Assembly (NCBI RefSeq): GCF_005144585.1
Contig: NZ_SSMQ01000007.1
Span: forward strand, 124,001 to 188,000
Source: Polyangium fumosum
Lineage (GTDB): Bacteria; Myxococcota_A; Polyangia; Polyangiales; Polyangiaceae
Length of the DNA: 64,000 bases
Direction: 5' to 3'
Under the pieces are notes generated by a model. That model was not told the origin of the DNA and ran no database searches. It saw only the letters and a program-made list of their open reading frames with translations. Numbering within the stretch: the first letter of the stretch is position 1; every line of letters starts with the position of its first letter. Position numbers and translations under genes: made by a program. Below are positions 36,121-46,943 of the stretch, piece after piece.

Positions 36121-37515
36121 TCAAAACACCCGGTTCAAACCGTTCAGCGCCGCGACGCGGTACGCCTCGGCCATCGTCGGGTAGTTGAACGTCGTGTTCA
36201 CGAAATACAGGAGGGTGTTGGCCTTGCCCTCCTGCGACATGATCGCCTGGCCGATGTGGATGATCTCGCTCGCGTTGTCCCCGAAGCAATGCACGCCGAG
36301 CAGCTCCAAGGTCTCGCGGTGGAACAGGATCTTGAGCATCCCCACGGTGCGTCCGGTGATCTGCGCGCGCGCGAGCGACTTGAACTGCGCGTGGCCCACC
36401 TCGTAAGGGATCTCCGCCTTCGTCAATTCGCGCTCGGTCCGGCCCACGGAGGAGATTTCGGGCGAGGTATAAATGCCCGTCGGAATGTCCTCCACGAGCT
36501 TCGTTTCGAGGCGCCCTTCGACGAGGTGCGTCGCGGCGAAACGGCCCTGATCGTACGCCGCGCTCGCGAGCGCGGGGAAACCCACCACGTCGCCCACCGC
36601 GTAGATGTGCGGCACGGTCGTCTGGTAGGCCTCGTTCACCTTGATGTTTCCGCGCGAATCGACGGGGATCCCGAGCTGTTCGAGCCCCAGGTCATTCGTA
36701 TTGCCCGTGCGCCCGTTCGCCCATAACAAGACGTCGGACTTGATCTTCTTGCCGCTCTTCAGGTGCAGGACCACGCCGTCGTCCTGGCCCTCGACCCGCT
36801 CGTACTCCTCGTTGTGCCGGATCAAGCAGCCCATGTCGCGCAGGTGATACGCGAGGGCGTCGACGATCTCGTCGTCGAGGAACGAGAGCAGCTTGTCGCG
36901 GGTATTGATGAGGTTGAGCTTGACGCCGAGCATGCGGAACATGCTGCCCCACTCGCAGCCGATGACGCCCGCGCCATACACGATCATCGACTGCGGCATC
37001 TCCTCCATCCGGAGGATCGTGTCGGAGTCGTAAATGCACGGATGGGTGAAATCGACGTCCGGCGGGTGATACGGCCGCGAGCCGCTCGCGATGATGAACG
37101 CTTTCGCCGTGAGGACGTCGATCGCACCCTTCGGCTGCCCGACCTCCAGCGTGTTCGCGTCGAGGAAACGGGCGTGGCCTTCGACGACCTCGACCTTGTT
37201 TCGCTCGTAGAACGTCTGCCGCATGTCGGTCTGCTTGGCGATGACGCTGCTCGCCGTGCGGGTGAGGTCGCCGAAGGAGGGCTGCGCATCCGGGCTCGCC
37301 CGGAACCCCGGGACATGGCGCATCTCCACGAAGCGCTGGATCGCGTGGCGAAGGGCCTTCGAGGGGATCGTGGCCGTGTGCGTGCAGGCGCCCCCGACCA
37401 GGTGGCGCTGGTCGACGACGCAGACGCTCCGGCCCTCCTTGGCGCACTTCATGGCCGCCCCTTCCCCGCCGGGGCCGCTGCCGATCACGATGACGTCAAA
37501 CGATCGCGAGCTCAT
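36121..37515 (-). CDS. sthA: Soluble pyridine nucleotide transhydrogenase
   Basis: 464 residues, the normal length. The FAD-binding start is [13 protein letters not shown]. The diagnostic SthA sequence [17 protein letters not shown] replaces the CxxxxC disulfide of lipoamide dehydrogenases with a single cysteine. A second dinucleotide fold ([13 protein letters not shown]) binds NAD(P), and the C-terminal interface is [11 protein letters not shown]. It balances NADPH and NADH in the cytoplasm. It is monocistronic or read after folC (79-bp gap). Confidence 0.93.
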   Translation of the reverse strand: MSSRSFDVIVIGSGPGGEGAAMKCAKEGRSVCVVDQRHLVGGACTHTATIPSKALRHAIQRFVEMRHVPGFRASPDAQPSFGDLTRTASSVIAKQTDMRQTFYERNKVEVVEGHARFLDANTLEVGQPKGAIDVLTAKAFIIASGSRPYHPPDVDFTHPCIYDSDTILRMEEMPQSMIVYGAGVIGCEWGSMFRMLGVKLNLINTRDKLLSFLDDEIVDALAYHLRDMGCLIRHNEEYERVEGQDDGVVLHLKSGKKIKSDVLLWANGRTGNTNDLGLEQLGIPVDSRGNIKVNEAYQTTVPHIYAVGDVVGFPALASAAYDQGRFAATHLVEGRLETKLVEDIPTGIYTSPEISSVGRTERELTKAEIPYEVGHAQFKSLARAQITGRTVGMLKILFHRETLELLGVHCFGDNASEIIHIGQAIMSQEGKANTLLYFVNTTFNYPTMAEAYRVAALNGLNRVF

Positions 37516-37594
37516 CGGCGCGCACTCTACGTCGGGCCGGCAAAACTCGCAACGAAGCGGCGGTCACACGCCCACGCGCCGTCCGCGCGCGCCG

Positions 37595-38917
37595 TCAGAG
37601 GGCGACGACGGGATCACAAGCCACGCCGAGGAGCTCGCCCCGCACCTCACCCACGAGATAAATCGACCCCGCCACGACGATCAGATCGGACGGTCCTGCC
37701 ATTGCAAGCGCCCGCGTGATCGCCTCCCGCCCCTCGGGCACGAGCAGGCCAGCAAAACGCGCCGAAAGCTCGCTCGCCTGCACCGGCGCTCGGCCCTTCG
37801 GCTCGGCATACACGCGCCGATCGGCGAGCGGGCCGAGCATGTCGAGCATGCCCGTCCACGCCTTGTCCGCCAGCGCCCCGAAGACGAGCACGACCCGATC
37901 GGGCGATACACCGAGGGAACGCACGTGCTCGGCGAGCGCCGCCGCGCCGTGCGGATTGTGCGCGCAATCGAGGAGGACAGCCTTGCCGTCCTTGTCGATC
38001 CGTTCGAGCCGCCCCGGCCATCGCGCCGCCGCGAGGCCACGCGAAAGCAGCCCCGGCAGCGCTTTGAATGTTGGTCCCGAACTCACGGCCGTGAGCGCCG
38101 CGGCCACCGCGGCATTGGCGATTTGATGCGAACCAGCGAGGCCGAGGCGCGTCTCGACGACCATGTCCGGCAGCTCGATCCGCGCGCGTCCGTCCGGGAG
38201 CGCGCGCGCCTCGACGACGAACACCCCGTCCGCGTCCGACGCCGCCTCGCCCGGCCGCGCCACCCGCAGGATCGGCCGCGCGCCGACGTCCCTCGCCACG
38301 TCGAGCGCCGCCGCGAGCGCCTCGTCGTCGAGCGGCCCCAGCACGACCGGCACGTCCCGCCGGAACAAGCCCGCTTTGTCCCGCGCGATCGCCGCGTGTG
38401 TGTCGCCGAGCAGCGCCGTGTGGTCGAGCGCGACCGACGTGATCGCCGTCCCGAGCGGCCGTTCGAGCACATTCGTCGCGTCGAGCCGGCCCCCGATGCC
38501 CACCTCGATCACGCCGACCTCGACGTCCGCCGCGTCGAACGCGACGAACGCCGCGAGCGTCATCGCCTCGAAAAACGTGGCATCGGGCGCGGCCACGAGC
38601 ACGCGTTCGAGCGCGTCCGCGAGGCCGTCGTCGGCCATAGGCTCGCCGTTCAGCCGGATGCGCTCGGCGATCCGGCAGAGCTGCGGCGAGGTGTAGAGCC
38701 CGGTCCGAAAGCCCGCTTCCCGCGCGATGGACTCCAGCATCGCGCTCGTCGAGCCCTTCCCGTTCGTCCCGGTGACGTGGAAAAACGGCCGCTTTTTCTC
38801 AGGATTTCCCAGCACCGCGAGGGCCGCGTTCATGCGCTCGAGGCCGAGTGCCATGCCCCGGCGGCTCGCGCGCCGCAGGAGCTCGTCGACGAGGGGAGCG
38901 AGACGTGGAGAGGGCAT
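37595..38917 (-). CDS. folC: Folylpolyglutamate / dihydrofolate synthase
   Basis: 440 residues. The Mur-ligase P-loop HVTGTNGKGSTSAML is at about 47-61, followed by GLYTSPQLCRIAERIRLNG, GVIEVGIGGRLDATNV, SVALDHTALLG and LLDCAHNPHGA, all standard FolC blocks. It adds dihydropteroate-glutamate and polyglutamate bonds in folate metabolism. It lies directly after accD (4-bp gap), the accD-folC order found in many proteobacteria. Confidence 0.94.
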   Translation of the reverse strand: MPSPRLAPLVDELLRRASRRGMALGLERMNAALAVLGNPEKKRPFFHVTGTNGKGSTSAMLESIAREAGFRTGLYTSPQLCRIAERIRLNGEPMADDGLADALERVLVAAPDATFFEAMTLAAFVAFDAADVEVGVIEVGIGGRLDATNVLERPLGTAITSVALDHTALLGDTHAAIARDKAGLFRRDVPVVLGPLDDEALAAALDVARDVGARPILRVARPGEAASDADGVFVVEARALPDGRARIELPDMVVETRLGLAGSHQIANAAVAAALTAVSSGPTFKALPGLLSRGLAAARWPGRLERIDKDGKAVLLDCAHNPHGAAALAEHVRSLGVSPDRVVLVFGALADKAWTGMLDMLGPLADRRVYAEPKGRAPVQASELSARFAGLLVPEGREAITRALAMAGPSDLIVVAGSIYLVGEVRGELLGVACDPVVAL

Positions 38918-38921
38918 CCGT

Positions 38922-39779
38922 TCAGCGTGGGGTCCGCGCGGCGCGGCCGTCCTGCAGGTGATCGAGCAAAAGGCCGATCGTCTGCTTCATCTCCAGGCGC
39001 GGGACGATCGCGTCGATCATCCCGTGCTCCAGCAAGAACTCCGCCCGCTGGAAGCCGGGCGGCAAGGTCTGCCGGATCGTGGTTTCGATGACCCGCGGGC
39101 CCGCGAAGCCGATGAGGGCCTTCGGCTCGGCGATGTTGACGTCACCGAGGAAGGCAAAACTCGCGGCCACGCCGCCCGTCGTCGGGTGCAGGAGCACCGA
39201 GAGAAAGGGCAGGCGGCGCTGCCGGAAGCGCTCCAGCGCCGCCACGCTCTTCGCCATCTGCATGAGCGAGAGGATGCCCTCCTGCATACGCGCGCCGCCC
39301 GAGGCCGAGAGCAGGAGCACGGGCAGCTCCTCCTCGGCCGCGCGCTCGAAGAGGCGCGTGATCTTCTCGCCCACGACCGAGCCCATGCTGCCGCCCATGA
39401 ACGCGAAGACGAACGCGCCATACCCGATCGGCCGGCCGCCGAGGCACGCCTTGCCGATCTCGATGCCCTCGCGCGCGCCGGTCTTCTTTTGCGCGGCGGC
39501 GACGCGATCCTTGTAGCTCCGGCCGTCGCTGAAGCGGAGCGGATCGTCGGGCACGAGGTGCTCGTCCCACGCTTCGAGGGCGCCCTCGTCGCAGAGCAGC
39601 GCGCGCCATCCGGACGCGGAGAGCTTGTGGTGGTGTCCGCAGCGCGGGCAAACCTCGAAGCTCGCGGCGAGATCGTCGGCCGTGACGGTCTCGCCGCAGC
39701 CCTCGCAGCGCCGGAACACGCCCGCGCCGATCGAGCGCTTTTCCCCGGCGCTGGGCGGTGTTTTGTCGGGCCAGCTCAT
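38922..39779 (-). CDS. accD: Acetyl-CoA carboxylase carboxyltransferase subunit beta
   Basis: 285 residues. An N-terminal zinc ribbon (CEGCGE, CPRCGH) is followed by the crotonase-fold carboxyltransferase domain with ASGGARMQEGILSLMQMAK and HPTTGGVAASFAFLGD, both AccD signatures. It transfers carboxyl from biotin to acetyl-CoA with AccA, which is not in this window. A palindromic element lies between its start and scoB. Confidence 0.95.
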   Translation of the reverse strand: MSWPDKTPPSAGEKRSIGAGVFRRCEGCGETVTADDLAASFEVCPRCGHHHKLSASGWRALLCDEGALEAWDEHLVPDDPLRFSDGRSYKDRVAAAQKKTGAREGIEIGKACLGGRPIGYGAFVFAFMGGSMGSVVGEKITRLFERAAEEELPVLLLSASGGARMQEGILSLMQMAKSVAALERFRQRRLPFLSVLLHPTTGGVAASFAFLGDVNIAEPKALIGFAGPRVIETTIRQTLPPGFQRAEFLLEHGMIDAIVPRLEMKQTIGLLLDHLQDGRAARTPR

Positions 39780-39790
39780 GCTACGTCGAC

Positions 39791-39831
39791 GCTTGGGAGG
39801 TAGGCTCGGACGAGCCGAGCTACGCCCCCAA
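39791..39831 (-). repeat. Dispersed palindromic element, copy A (over the scoB stop)
   Basis: A 41-nt imperfect inverted repeat read on the minus strand. The core is GTAGCTCGG-CTCGT-CCGAGC with outer arms TTGGGGGC and CTCCCAAGC. It supplies the last codons and the TAG of scoB. It matches the element at 41548-41586, including a compensatory stem change (CTCGG/CCGAG against CCCGG/CCGGG). It may also act as a hairpin terminator after scoB, but there is no U-tract. Confidence 0.7.
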
Positions 39832-40497
39832 CCCTCCCTCGCCGAAGTCGATTTCCACCACGTCGTGCGGGACCTTCAAGGCAGGCTCCGTCTTCGCCTG
39901 CACCTCGCGCGCCGAGACACCCGGCGCGAGCTCGCGCAGGACGAGCCCCTCGGGCGTCACGTCGATCACCGCGAGATCCGTGATGATCCGGTGCACCACG
40001 CCTCGCCCGGTGAGCGGGAGGCTGCACTCGCGCAGGATCTTGGGCGACCCGTTCTTCGCGGCGTGGTCCATGATCACGACGACGCGCTTGGCCGAGACCA
40101 CGAGGTCCATCGCGCCGCCCATGCCCTTCACCATCTTGCCCGGGATCATCCAGTTCGCGAGGTCGCCTTTCTCGGAGACCTCCATCGCGCCGAGGATGGC
40201 GAGGTCGATGTGGCCGCCGCGGATCATGGCGAAGCTCTCCGCGCTCGAGAACGTGGCGGAGCCGGGCATCATCGTGACCGTCTCCTTGCCCGCGTTGATG
40301 AGGTCCGCGTCCTCTTTGCCGGCCTCCGGATAGGGTCCGATGCCGAGCAGGCCATTTTCGCTCTGGAGCACGACATCCATCCCTTTCGGGATGAAGTTCG
40401 CGACCAGGGTCGGCATGCCGATGCCGAGGTTCACGTAGAAGCCGTCACGGAGCTCTCCGGCCGCGCGGCGTGCGATCTGCTCTCGCGAAAGGCTCAT
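39820..40497 (-). CDS. scoB: 3-oxoacid CoA-transferase subunit B
   Basis: 225 residues. The sequence has [15 protein letters not shown], the catalytic glutamate in [30 protein letters not shown], and the ending [12 protein letters not shown]. It forms the CoA-transferase with ScoA and moves CoA between succinyl-CoA and acetoacetate. It starts 4 bp after the scoA stop. The final residues come from the palindromic element. Confidence 0.93.
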   Translation of the reverse strand: MSLSREQIARRAAGELRDGFYVNLGIGMPTLVANFIPKGMDVVLQSENGLLGIGPYPEAGKEDADLINAGKETVTMMPGSATFSSAESFAMIRGGHIDLAILGAMEVSEKGDLANWMIPGKMVKGMGGAMDLVVSAKRVVVIMDHAAKNGSPKILRECSLPLTGRGVVHRIITDLAVIDVTPEGLVLRELAPGVSAREVQAKTEPALKVPHDVVEIDFGEGGLGA

Positions 40498-40501
40498 CTT
40501 C

Positions 40502-41263
40502 CTACTTCGCTCCCTCGGACTTCTGGACGGTCCTGCGCTCGATGCGCTTTTCGTACTTCGCGCCCACGACGACGCGGTGCACGTAGAGGCCAGGCGTGTG
40601 GACCGTGTCCGGATCCAGGGCGCCGACCTCCACGAGCTCCTCGACCTCGGCGATCGTCACCTTCGCGGCCGTGGCCATCATCGGGTTGAAGTTCATCGCC
40701 GTGCGACGGTAGACCAGGTTTCCGTACCGATCGGCCTTCCAGGCCTTCACGATCGCGACGTCGCCGCGGATCGCGGGCTCGAGCACGTAATCCCGACCAT
40801 TGAAGGAACGGATCTCCTTCTTCTCGGAGAACTTCTTCACCGAGCCGTCGGCGTTGTAGAGGACCGGCAGCCCGCCCTCGCTGATGGCGGTGTGCGCGCC
40901 GGTCGGGGTGTAGAACGCTGGAATGCCCGCGCCGCCGGCCCGGATGCGCTCGGCGAGCGTGCCTTGCGGCGTGAGCTCGACCTCGAGCTCGCCCGAGAGG
41001 TACTGGCGCTCGAACTCCTTGTTTTCGCCGACGTAGGACGAAATCATCTTCCGGATTTGCTTGTTCCGGAGGAGCACGCCGAGACCAAAATCGTCGACGC
41101 CGCAGTTGTTCGAGACGACGACGAGGTCCTTCGTGCCGAGCTCGCGCAGCGCGGCGATGCAGTTCTCGGGGATCCCGCAGAGGCCGAAGCCGCCCGCGAG
41201 GATCGTCGCGCCGTCGGGGATGTCCCGGCACGCGTCGAGGGCGCTCTGGTAGACCTTGTTCAT
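40502..41263 (-). CDS. scoA: 3-oxoacid CoA-transferase subunit A
   Basis: 253 residues. [13 protein letters not shown] is the CoA-binding glycine-rich motif, followed by [14 protein letters not shown] and [20 protein letters not shown]. The ending is [15 protein letters not shown]. The ATG at 41263 gives the usual N-terminus [15 protein letters not shown]. It is first of a scoA-scoB unit and divergent from the endopeptidase-like gene, with a 92-bp shared upstream region. Confidence 0.93.
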   Translation of the reverse strand: MNKVYQSALDACRDIPDGATILAGGFGLCGIPENCIAALRELGTKDLVVVSNNCGVDDFGLGVLLRNKQIRKMISSYVGENKEFERQYLSGELEVELTPQGTLAERIRAGGAGIPAFYTPTGAHTAISEGGLPVLYNADGSVKKFSEKKEIRSFNGRDYVLEPAIRGDVAIVKAWKADRYGNLVYRRTAMNFNPMMATAAKVTIAEVEELVEVGALDPDTVHTPGLYVHRVVVGAKYEKRIERRTVQKSEGAK

Positions 41264-41295
41264 ACGGCCGGGAGTGCTACCAGAGCCGCGCCCAG

Positions 41296-41326
41296 GTGGC
41301 CAGGGGGATCCCTCGAACTTGGCCAC
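41296..41326. promoter_or_regulatory. Inverted repeat between scoA and the endopeptidase gene
   Basis: GTGGCCA (41296-41302) and TGGCCAC (41320-41326) are perfect 7-bp arms with 17 bp between. They lie in the only intergenic space shared by the divergent genes. Size and spacing suit a dimeric repressor operator. There is no direct evidence of binding. Confidence 0.35.
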
Positions 41327-41355
41327 GCCCTCCGCGTAGGCGTATTCCCGGGGCC

Positions 41356-42639
41356 GTGCGTAGCCCCTTCCGCTCCCTCGCCGCAGCGCTCGCGATTGCG
41401 CTCTGCGGCACGCCCACGACCCCCGCCGAAGCCGCGCCGCCCGCGTCCGCCGCCCCGCAAGGAGCACGCGCGGGGGCGAACAAAGCCCAGGGGCCTTCGC
41501 GCCGCGCCAAGACCGAGCCCGCGGCCACGGGACGCCCCGGACGGGGTTTGGGGCGTAGCCCGGCTCGTCCGGGCGAAGCCCCAAGCGGAGCGGCGGGAAA
41601 AAAGACCGAGGTCGCGACGCCGGAGAAGAAACCCGCGCCCCCGCCGCGCGCCGATTCCGTCGGCCCGCCGAACGACGGCCGCCTCGAAGGTGGCATTCGT
41701 CTCGATACGACGGACAAACCTTACCTGCGCGTCGTCCCGGCCTACAACTACAAGGACGCGGACACCCGCTGGGGCCTGCCTGCGCTCGTCCGCGCGATCG
41801 ATCGCGCGGCCAAAGCCGTGAACAAGAAGTTTCCGGGCGCCGTCCTCGGCGTCGGGGACATCTCGCGCAAGAACGGCGGCGAGCTCGCGCACCACCACTC
41901 CCACGAGAGTGGGCGCGACGCGGATCTCGGGTTTTACCTGGTGAATGAAAAGGGACAACCCGTGCTGCGCCCCTCGTTCGTGAAGGTCGACGAGAAGCTC
42001 GCGGCGCCGAGCGTGCCGGGCGCGCGCTTCGACGTCGCGCGGAACTGGCTCTTTTTGCAGAACCTCCTGCTCGATCGCGACGCGCGTGTGAGCCATATCT
42101 TCGTGTCCGAGCCGCTCAAGCACGCCCTGCTCACCCATGCCCGCGCGCGCGGCGTCTCGCGCGCTCTCTATGTGCGGGCCGCGCAGGTCATGATGCAGCC
42201 GACGGGGGGTTTGCCCCACGACGACCATTTCCACGTGCGCATTTCATGCCCGCCCTCGATGACGAAGAGCTGCGTCGAGATCGCGAAAAACGCGCCGAGC
42301 AAGGCGCGGCTCAAGATCGCGAAGAAGGGCAAGCGCGGCGTGAAGACCCCGGAGCGCCGCGCGGCCCCCCCGGCTCCGCCCCCGCGCCGCACGGCCGAGG
42401 CCCGGATCGAGAATGGCGAGCGCTCGGGTGGCATTTACCTCTCCCGCGCCACGAAAGCGACGACGGGCCCGGACGTCCCGGTCTCCTTGTGGGCGCTCGC
42501 GGGCGCCTCGATCGGCCGCGGCGATGCGGCGCGCGCCGAGGCGGCAAAGACGGACGACGGGCGTGACGAGGCCGCCTCCGACGCGGCCGACGTGAAGGAC
42601 GCCGTCGACGAGGAAGGCGCGCCGCGCATCACGCGGTGA
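41356..42639 (+). CDS. MepA-like penicillin-insensitive murein endopeptidase (M74/LAS fold)
   Basis: 427 residues from the GTG at 41356, which starts a good signal peptide ([20 protein letters not shown]). A Pro/Ala/Lys-rich linker (about 30-110) includes residues encoded by a palindromic element. The catalytic domain has [20 protein letters not shown] (zinc ligands H and D) and [13 protein letters not shown] (third ligand). LAS enzymes cut peptide cross-links in murein. The C-terminal 140 residues are charged, Pro-rich and unlike MepA. It is periplasmic or secreted, possibly for wall remodelling or prey lysis, which is inference. Confidence 0.82.
   Translation: MRSPFRSLAAALAIALCGTPTTPAEAAPPASAAPQGARAGANKAQGPSRRAKTEPAATGRPGRGLGRSPARPGEAPSGAAGKKTEVATPEKKPAPPPRADSVGPPNDGRLEGGIRLDTTDKPYLRVVPAYNYKDADTRWGLPALVRAIDRAAKAVNKKFPGAVLGVGDISRKNGGELAHHHSHESGRDADLGFYLVNEKGQPVLRPSFVKVDEKLAAPSVPGARFDVARNWLFLQNLLLDRDARVSHIFVSEPLKHALLTHARARGVSRALYVRAAQVMMQPTGGLPHDDHFHVRISCPPSMTKSCVEIAKNAPSKARLKIAKKGKRGVKTPERRAAPPAPPPRRTAEARIENGERSGGIYLSRATKATTGPDVPVSLWALAGASIGRGDAARAEAAKTDDGRDEAASDAADVKDAVDEEGAPRITR
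41548..41586 (+). repeat. Dispersed palindromic element, copy B (inside the endopeptidase gene)
   Basis: 39 nt, exactly 13 codons, within the linker of the MepA-like protein. The core GTAGCCCGG-CTCGT-CCGGGC and outer arms TTGGGGC and GCCCCAAGC match copy A. The loop CTCGT is the same and one stem pair is changed on both sides. It is translated in frame as a Gly/Arg/Pro-rich stretch ([12 protein letters not shown]). Confidence 0.7.
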
Positions 42640-42662
42640 TCACGCGCCGAGGAGCCTCTTTC

Positions 42663-43190
42663 ATGCGACAAGGTCTTTTCCTCGCCGCGGCGCTGGGCAC
42701 GTTTGTCCTGGCCGCGGCATGTTCGGGCCCCGACGTGCAGCAGGGCGGCGGCGGAAATGGCGGCAGCGGGGGCCAGGGCGGCGGCGGGCCGAGCATGAGC
42801 CTGCTCGCCCAGGGCATCGTGAGCAACGATTGCGCGCCGAACGACGGCCCCTGGCTCGTGTTCACCCTCGGAACCGCGTCGACGTGTGGCCAGGCGGGGG
42901 GCTCCGAGCCCCAGCTCCTTTTCGCGATCTACCCCGGCAACACGTCCATGCTCGCGGCCGGACAATCGTGGACGTTCAACGCCGCCATGCCGACGAACGA
43001 GGTGCAGGCGTGGTGGTATGCGAATGGCATCGGAGGCAACTCCGAAGCACCAAAGACCGCCTCCGTCGAGGTGGTCTCGGTCGGCGCCGACGAGGCCCAG
43101 GTGAAGTACACGTTCGTCACGCCAAACGACACGAGTTATGCCGGCCAGATGGACGTCTCCATCTGCACGACGATCCCCATGTGTGGATGA
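42663..43190 (+). CDS. Gly-rich-linker lipoprotein
   Basis: 175 residues. A lipobox (VLAAAC) ends the signal, and a Gly/Gln/Asn linker follows (GGGGNGGSGGQGGGG). The mature domain (about 45-175) has six cysteines and aromatic-rich strands (PWLVFTLGTAST, AWWYANGIGG). I recognise no family. GAGGAG lies about 9 nt before the ATG. It starts 23 bp after the endopeptidase gene, so they may be co-transcribed. It is probably a surface beta-sandwich protein. Confidence 0.68.
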   Translation: MRQGLFLAAALGTFVLAAACSGPDVQQGGGGNGGSGGQGGGGPSMSLLAQGIVSNDCAPNDGPWLVFTLGTASTCGQAGGSEPQLLFAIYPGNTSMLAAGQSWTFNAAMPTNEVQAWWYANGIGGNSEAPKTASVEVVSVGADEAQVKYTFVTPNDTSYAGQMDVSICTTIPMCG

Positions 43191-43233
43191 AGCACGGCGC
43201 CTCTGCGCGCGAAACAACAAGAGCGCTGATTCG

Positions 43234-43263
43234 TTGACGCTCCCACGTTTCGATACGTACAAG
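43234..43263 (+). promoter_or_regulatory. Candidate promoter for the gene pair 43317-44579
   Basis: TTGACG (43234-43239) and TACAAG (43258-43263) are separated by 18 bp, about 54 bp before the next ATG. The -35 match is good and the -10 is four of six. It rests on pattern evidence only. Confidence 0.35.
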
Positions 43264-43316
43264 GCAGGAAGAGGCCTGTTGCGTCGGGCGGCGGGTCGCT
43301 GGTAGGTTGACCGGTC

Positions 43317-43874
43317 ATGTCGCCGGGTCGACTCAGCCCATTTCCCAAGCGCAAAAGCAGCACGAAGCTCCGTGCCCAGAGACCCGGATCGATCGCGCCG
43401 CCGCGCGCGAGCGTCCCGCCGCCGTTGCTCGATCCCGCGAGCGAGCTTTCGGCCGTCCTCGCCGAGCTCTCGCCGCACGGCGTGGCCGCGCTCCTCGCCC
43501 ACGCGCGCAAGCTGCGCGACGATGAGCGGCGCCGCGGCGCGTCACCTCCCCTCATCGTGCTCTCCCCGCGTGATTTCGCGGCCCGCGTGGTGCAAGCGGC
43601 GAGCGACCTGATCGTGGCGCGGGACGACGGCAGGATGTTCATCGCCTCGCTTTTCCGTTCGCTCGAGGAGCGCGGGGAGACGTCCGGGCTCGGGCTCGCC
43701 GAATTCAAGAACCGGCTGCTCATGGCGCACCAGGCGGGTCTCCTCGTGCTCAGCCGCTTCGAGCCGCACGAGCGCGCCGATGCCGCGACCGTCACCGCCT
43801 CCGAGATTCGCCACCTCGGCGCGACGTTCCACCTCGTGCTCGTGCGTCGCCCCAAGTCGGAGGGATCGAAGTAA
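43317..43874 (+). CDS. Hypothetical protein, 185 aa
   Basis: A basic, Pro-rich N-terminus (1-40, FPKRKSSTKLRAQRPGS) precedes a compact helical domain (about 45-175) with LSPRDFAARVVQAASDLIVAR, GRMFIASLFRSLEERG and EFKNRLLMAHQAGLLVLSRF. The last part resembles a winged-helix-like wing (RHLGATFHLVLVRRP). I recognise no family. The basic tail suggests nucleic-acid contact, which is inference. There is no signal peptide. The next gene starts 12 bp later. Confidence 0.62.
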   Translation: MSPGRLSPFPKRKSSTKLRAQRPGSIAPPRASVPPPLLDPASELSAVLAELSPHGVAALLAHARKLRDDERRRGASPPLIVLSPRDFAARVVQAASDLIVARDDGRMFIASLFRSLEERGETSGLGLAEFKNRLLMAHQAGLLVLSRFEPHERADAATVTASEIRHLGATFHLVLVRRPKSEGSK

Positions 43875-43886
43875 ACTCGGACGGCA

Positions 43887-44575
43887 ATGGCGCGTCCCGT
43901 CGCCGACAGAAGCCCCGCTCCGCCGCCCGCCGTGCGCGCCGCCGCGCTCTTCGTGCTCGGCGCGCTCGTCCTCTCCCTTTTGCTGATGGCCGCCGCGATG
44001 GCCCTCTATCCCGGCGGCACGTGGCTCGATCGCGCGTCCCCCGGGCACGATTTTCTCCGTAATTTTTTCTGCGATCTGACGGCCGATCGCGCGCTCAATG
44101 GGCAAACGAACCCGGGCGCATCGTTCGCCAAGGCCGGGATGGTCCTCCTGTCCGCGGGCACGCTGCCGTTCTGGTTCCTCGTCACGCGGCTGTTTTCGGA
44201 GCGCGCGCGGCTCGGGCTCGCCGTGCGTGGGCTCGGGCTCGCCTCGGCGCTCGCGGCGATTGCGGTGCCGCTCGCGCCGTCACAGCGGTATGGCTTGCTC
44301 CACGCGGGGCTCATCTTCGTCGCGGGGGTGCCGGGGCTCTTCGCGGGCGGGCTCGCCACGTTCGGGCTCGTCACGACAAACCACGGGTCGCGCACACCCG
44401 CGCGCCTCGCGGGGCTCACGGCGGGCCTCGCGGCGCTCGACGGCGCGCTTTATGCGGCGCACGTCGCGTCGGGCGTGGAGATCACCTCGGCGCTGCTCCC
44501 GGCGCTACAAAAGCTCGCCGCGCTCGCGCTCGTCGCCTGGATGGCGGGCACGGCGACGCTCGCCGGGTTTCGCGA

Positions 44576-44579
<4 letters not shown>
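43887..44579 (+). CDS. DUF998-like six-TM membrane protein
   Basis: 230 residues with about six hydrophobic segments. The loop YPGGTWLDRASPGHDFLRNF then FFCDLT, after the first helix, resembles the conserved YPGG...RNFLSDL signature of DUF998-type membrane proteins, whose role is unknown. SQRYGLLHAG is another conserved turn. It is coupled to the preceding hypothetical gene. The end overlaps the convergent aldo/keto reductase by 4 bp. Confidence 0.65.
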
Positions 44580-45511
<932 letters not shown>

Positions 45512-45575
45512 CCTACCCAAGGGCGGCGCCGCTTGTCACGCGGTGAAGAGCCCGGCGAACTCGGGGTCAAGGCCT

Positions 45576-46811
45576 TCAATCGCCCGTCACGCACGTGATA
45601 TCCATGTACCCATACGGCAGGGCCCTCGCTCCGCCGGTGAATCGCAAGGACCAGAGGTGTTCCCCCACATCACAGCTCAAGTCGCTGAAGGACACCTCCG
45701 TCACGCAAAAACCACTCGAACAGCCAGGACAATCGAACGAGGTCCGACAGCTCTCCAGCGCCGCGCCCTCGTGCTGCATGACCTCGCAACGACGGAGCGT
45801 CTCCCCGTAACGCTCGACGAGCGTCTCTTTCCCGTCCGGATCCCGCCATCCCTTTTCCGGATCACATCGTTCGAGCTCCGGCTGGTCGACGAGAATCTTG
45901 CACGCGGCGCTCCCATTCGAGTCCACCTTGATCGGTCGTTCCATGCAGGGAGCGCCACAATCGATCCACCCGGGATGAAGCATGAAATCCCACTCCATGT
46001 CGTCGTCACACGGCCACGTATAGTCGTACGAGCCGACGAGCTCGCCCCACGTTTCAAGGCGTGTATCGCCCCTCTCCCGTTTCTGACAGCCGAATTCCTC
46101 CGCCTTCGACGGGACCACCACGACCGTACGATACGTCGACGATAACGAGACCTCGTTCGGCACGAGTTCCGCGGGGGACTTCACGTCCTCGTCGTCTCTC
46201 GTGCTCGCGACGATGATCTGGTAGTGCGTGCCTTTGGCGAGCGACGCGACGAACGCCGATTCCGCTTCGGTCTCGGGCGCCTGCAATCCCTTCATGAGAT
46301 CGAGCGCGCGGCTCGCCGCACGGAGCGGCCGGTACGCCTCTCCCGGCATGGCGAGCCGCTCCTCCATGGCCTCGAGCGCAGCCGCGACGACGGCGTCGAC
46401 CTCTTCCGCTCGGGAGGTCATCGTCGTCCACGCGAGCGCCGGCCGGTCGATGGGGGTGACCAGCGAAAGCGAGGTCGGCGCGCTCGGATGCACGATCAGC
46501 ACACGATCGTCGCCCGGACGCCATTCGGCGGGATCCTCGGTCCCCCTGCAAAACTCCGCCCGGTTCTGCACGGCGCCCATAAGGCCCGCGCGTAACGCCT
46601 GCGCGGCGCGCGACCGGAGCATGGCCGCTTCGGGCGTATCCGCGTCGTCAACGACGAGCACGTGCACGATCGGCTCCCCCTTCCCGTAATACCCCTCCGA
46701 CGTGAGTTGCGACGTCGTGCCGGGCACGAGCGGGACCGCGTCCGTTCCCTCACACGCCGCCGCCACGAGCCCCATCGAGAGCATAAGAAAGAATCTCGAT
46801 CCCCACTTCAT
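45576..46811 (-). CDS. Myxobacterial lipoprotein, unknown function
   Basis: 411 residues. The signal ends in LVAAAC. The N-terminal half is an alpha/beta domain beginning VHVLVVDDADTPEAAMLRSR. It resembles the lipoproteins with von Willebrand-A-like domains common in these bacteria, but the DxSxS metal site is absent. The C-terminal 160 residues hold about twelve cysteines (CGAPC, CPGCSSGFC). It is probably surface-exposed and disulfide-rich. It is convergent with the aldo/keto reductase (64-bp gap). Confidence 0.65.
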   Translation of the reverse strand: MKWGSRFFLMLSMGLVAAACEGTDAVPLVPGTTSQLTSEGYYGKGEPIVHVLVVDDADTPEAAMLRSRAAQALRAGLMGAVQNRAEFCRGTEDPAEWRPGDDRVLIVHPSAPTSLSLVTPIDRPALAWTTMTSRAEEVDAVVAAALEAMEERLAMPGEAYRPLRAASRALDLMKGLQAPETEAESAFVASLAKGTHYQIIVASTRDDEDVKSPAELVPNEVSLSSTYRTVVVVPSKAEEFGCQKRERGDTRLETWGELVGSYDYTWPCDDDMEWDFMLHPGWIDCGAPCMERPIKVDSNGSAACKILVDQPELERCDPEKGWRDPDGKETLVERYGETLRRCEVMQHEGAALESCRTSFDCPGCSSGFCVTEVSFSDLSCDVGEHLWSLRFTGGARALPYGYMDITCVTGD

Positions 46812-46943
46812 GGCGGGCTCGACCGGCAATTTGTGTGCCCACGCCGAAAAGCTTATGGTTTCCGGCCTAGCGCGTGGGTCGCCCGTGCACACGACGGCAA
46901 CCCCACGGCGCGGAATGCCTACCTCGTTGGCAGTCGAATCAAC

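Noticed and set aside
46825-46841. Sigma-54-like GGCAC-N5-TTGC on the minus strand upstream of the lipoprotein at 45576-46811
   Set aside because: The match is good, but the predicted start is only about 3 nt before the ATG, leaving no room for a ribosome site; possible only if the message is leaderless.
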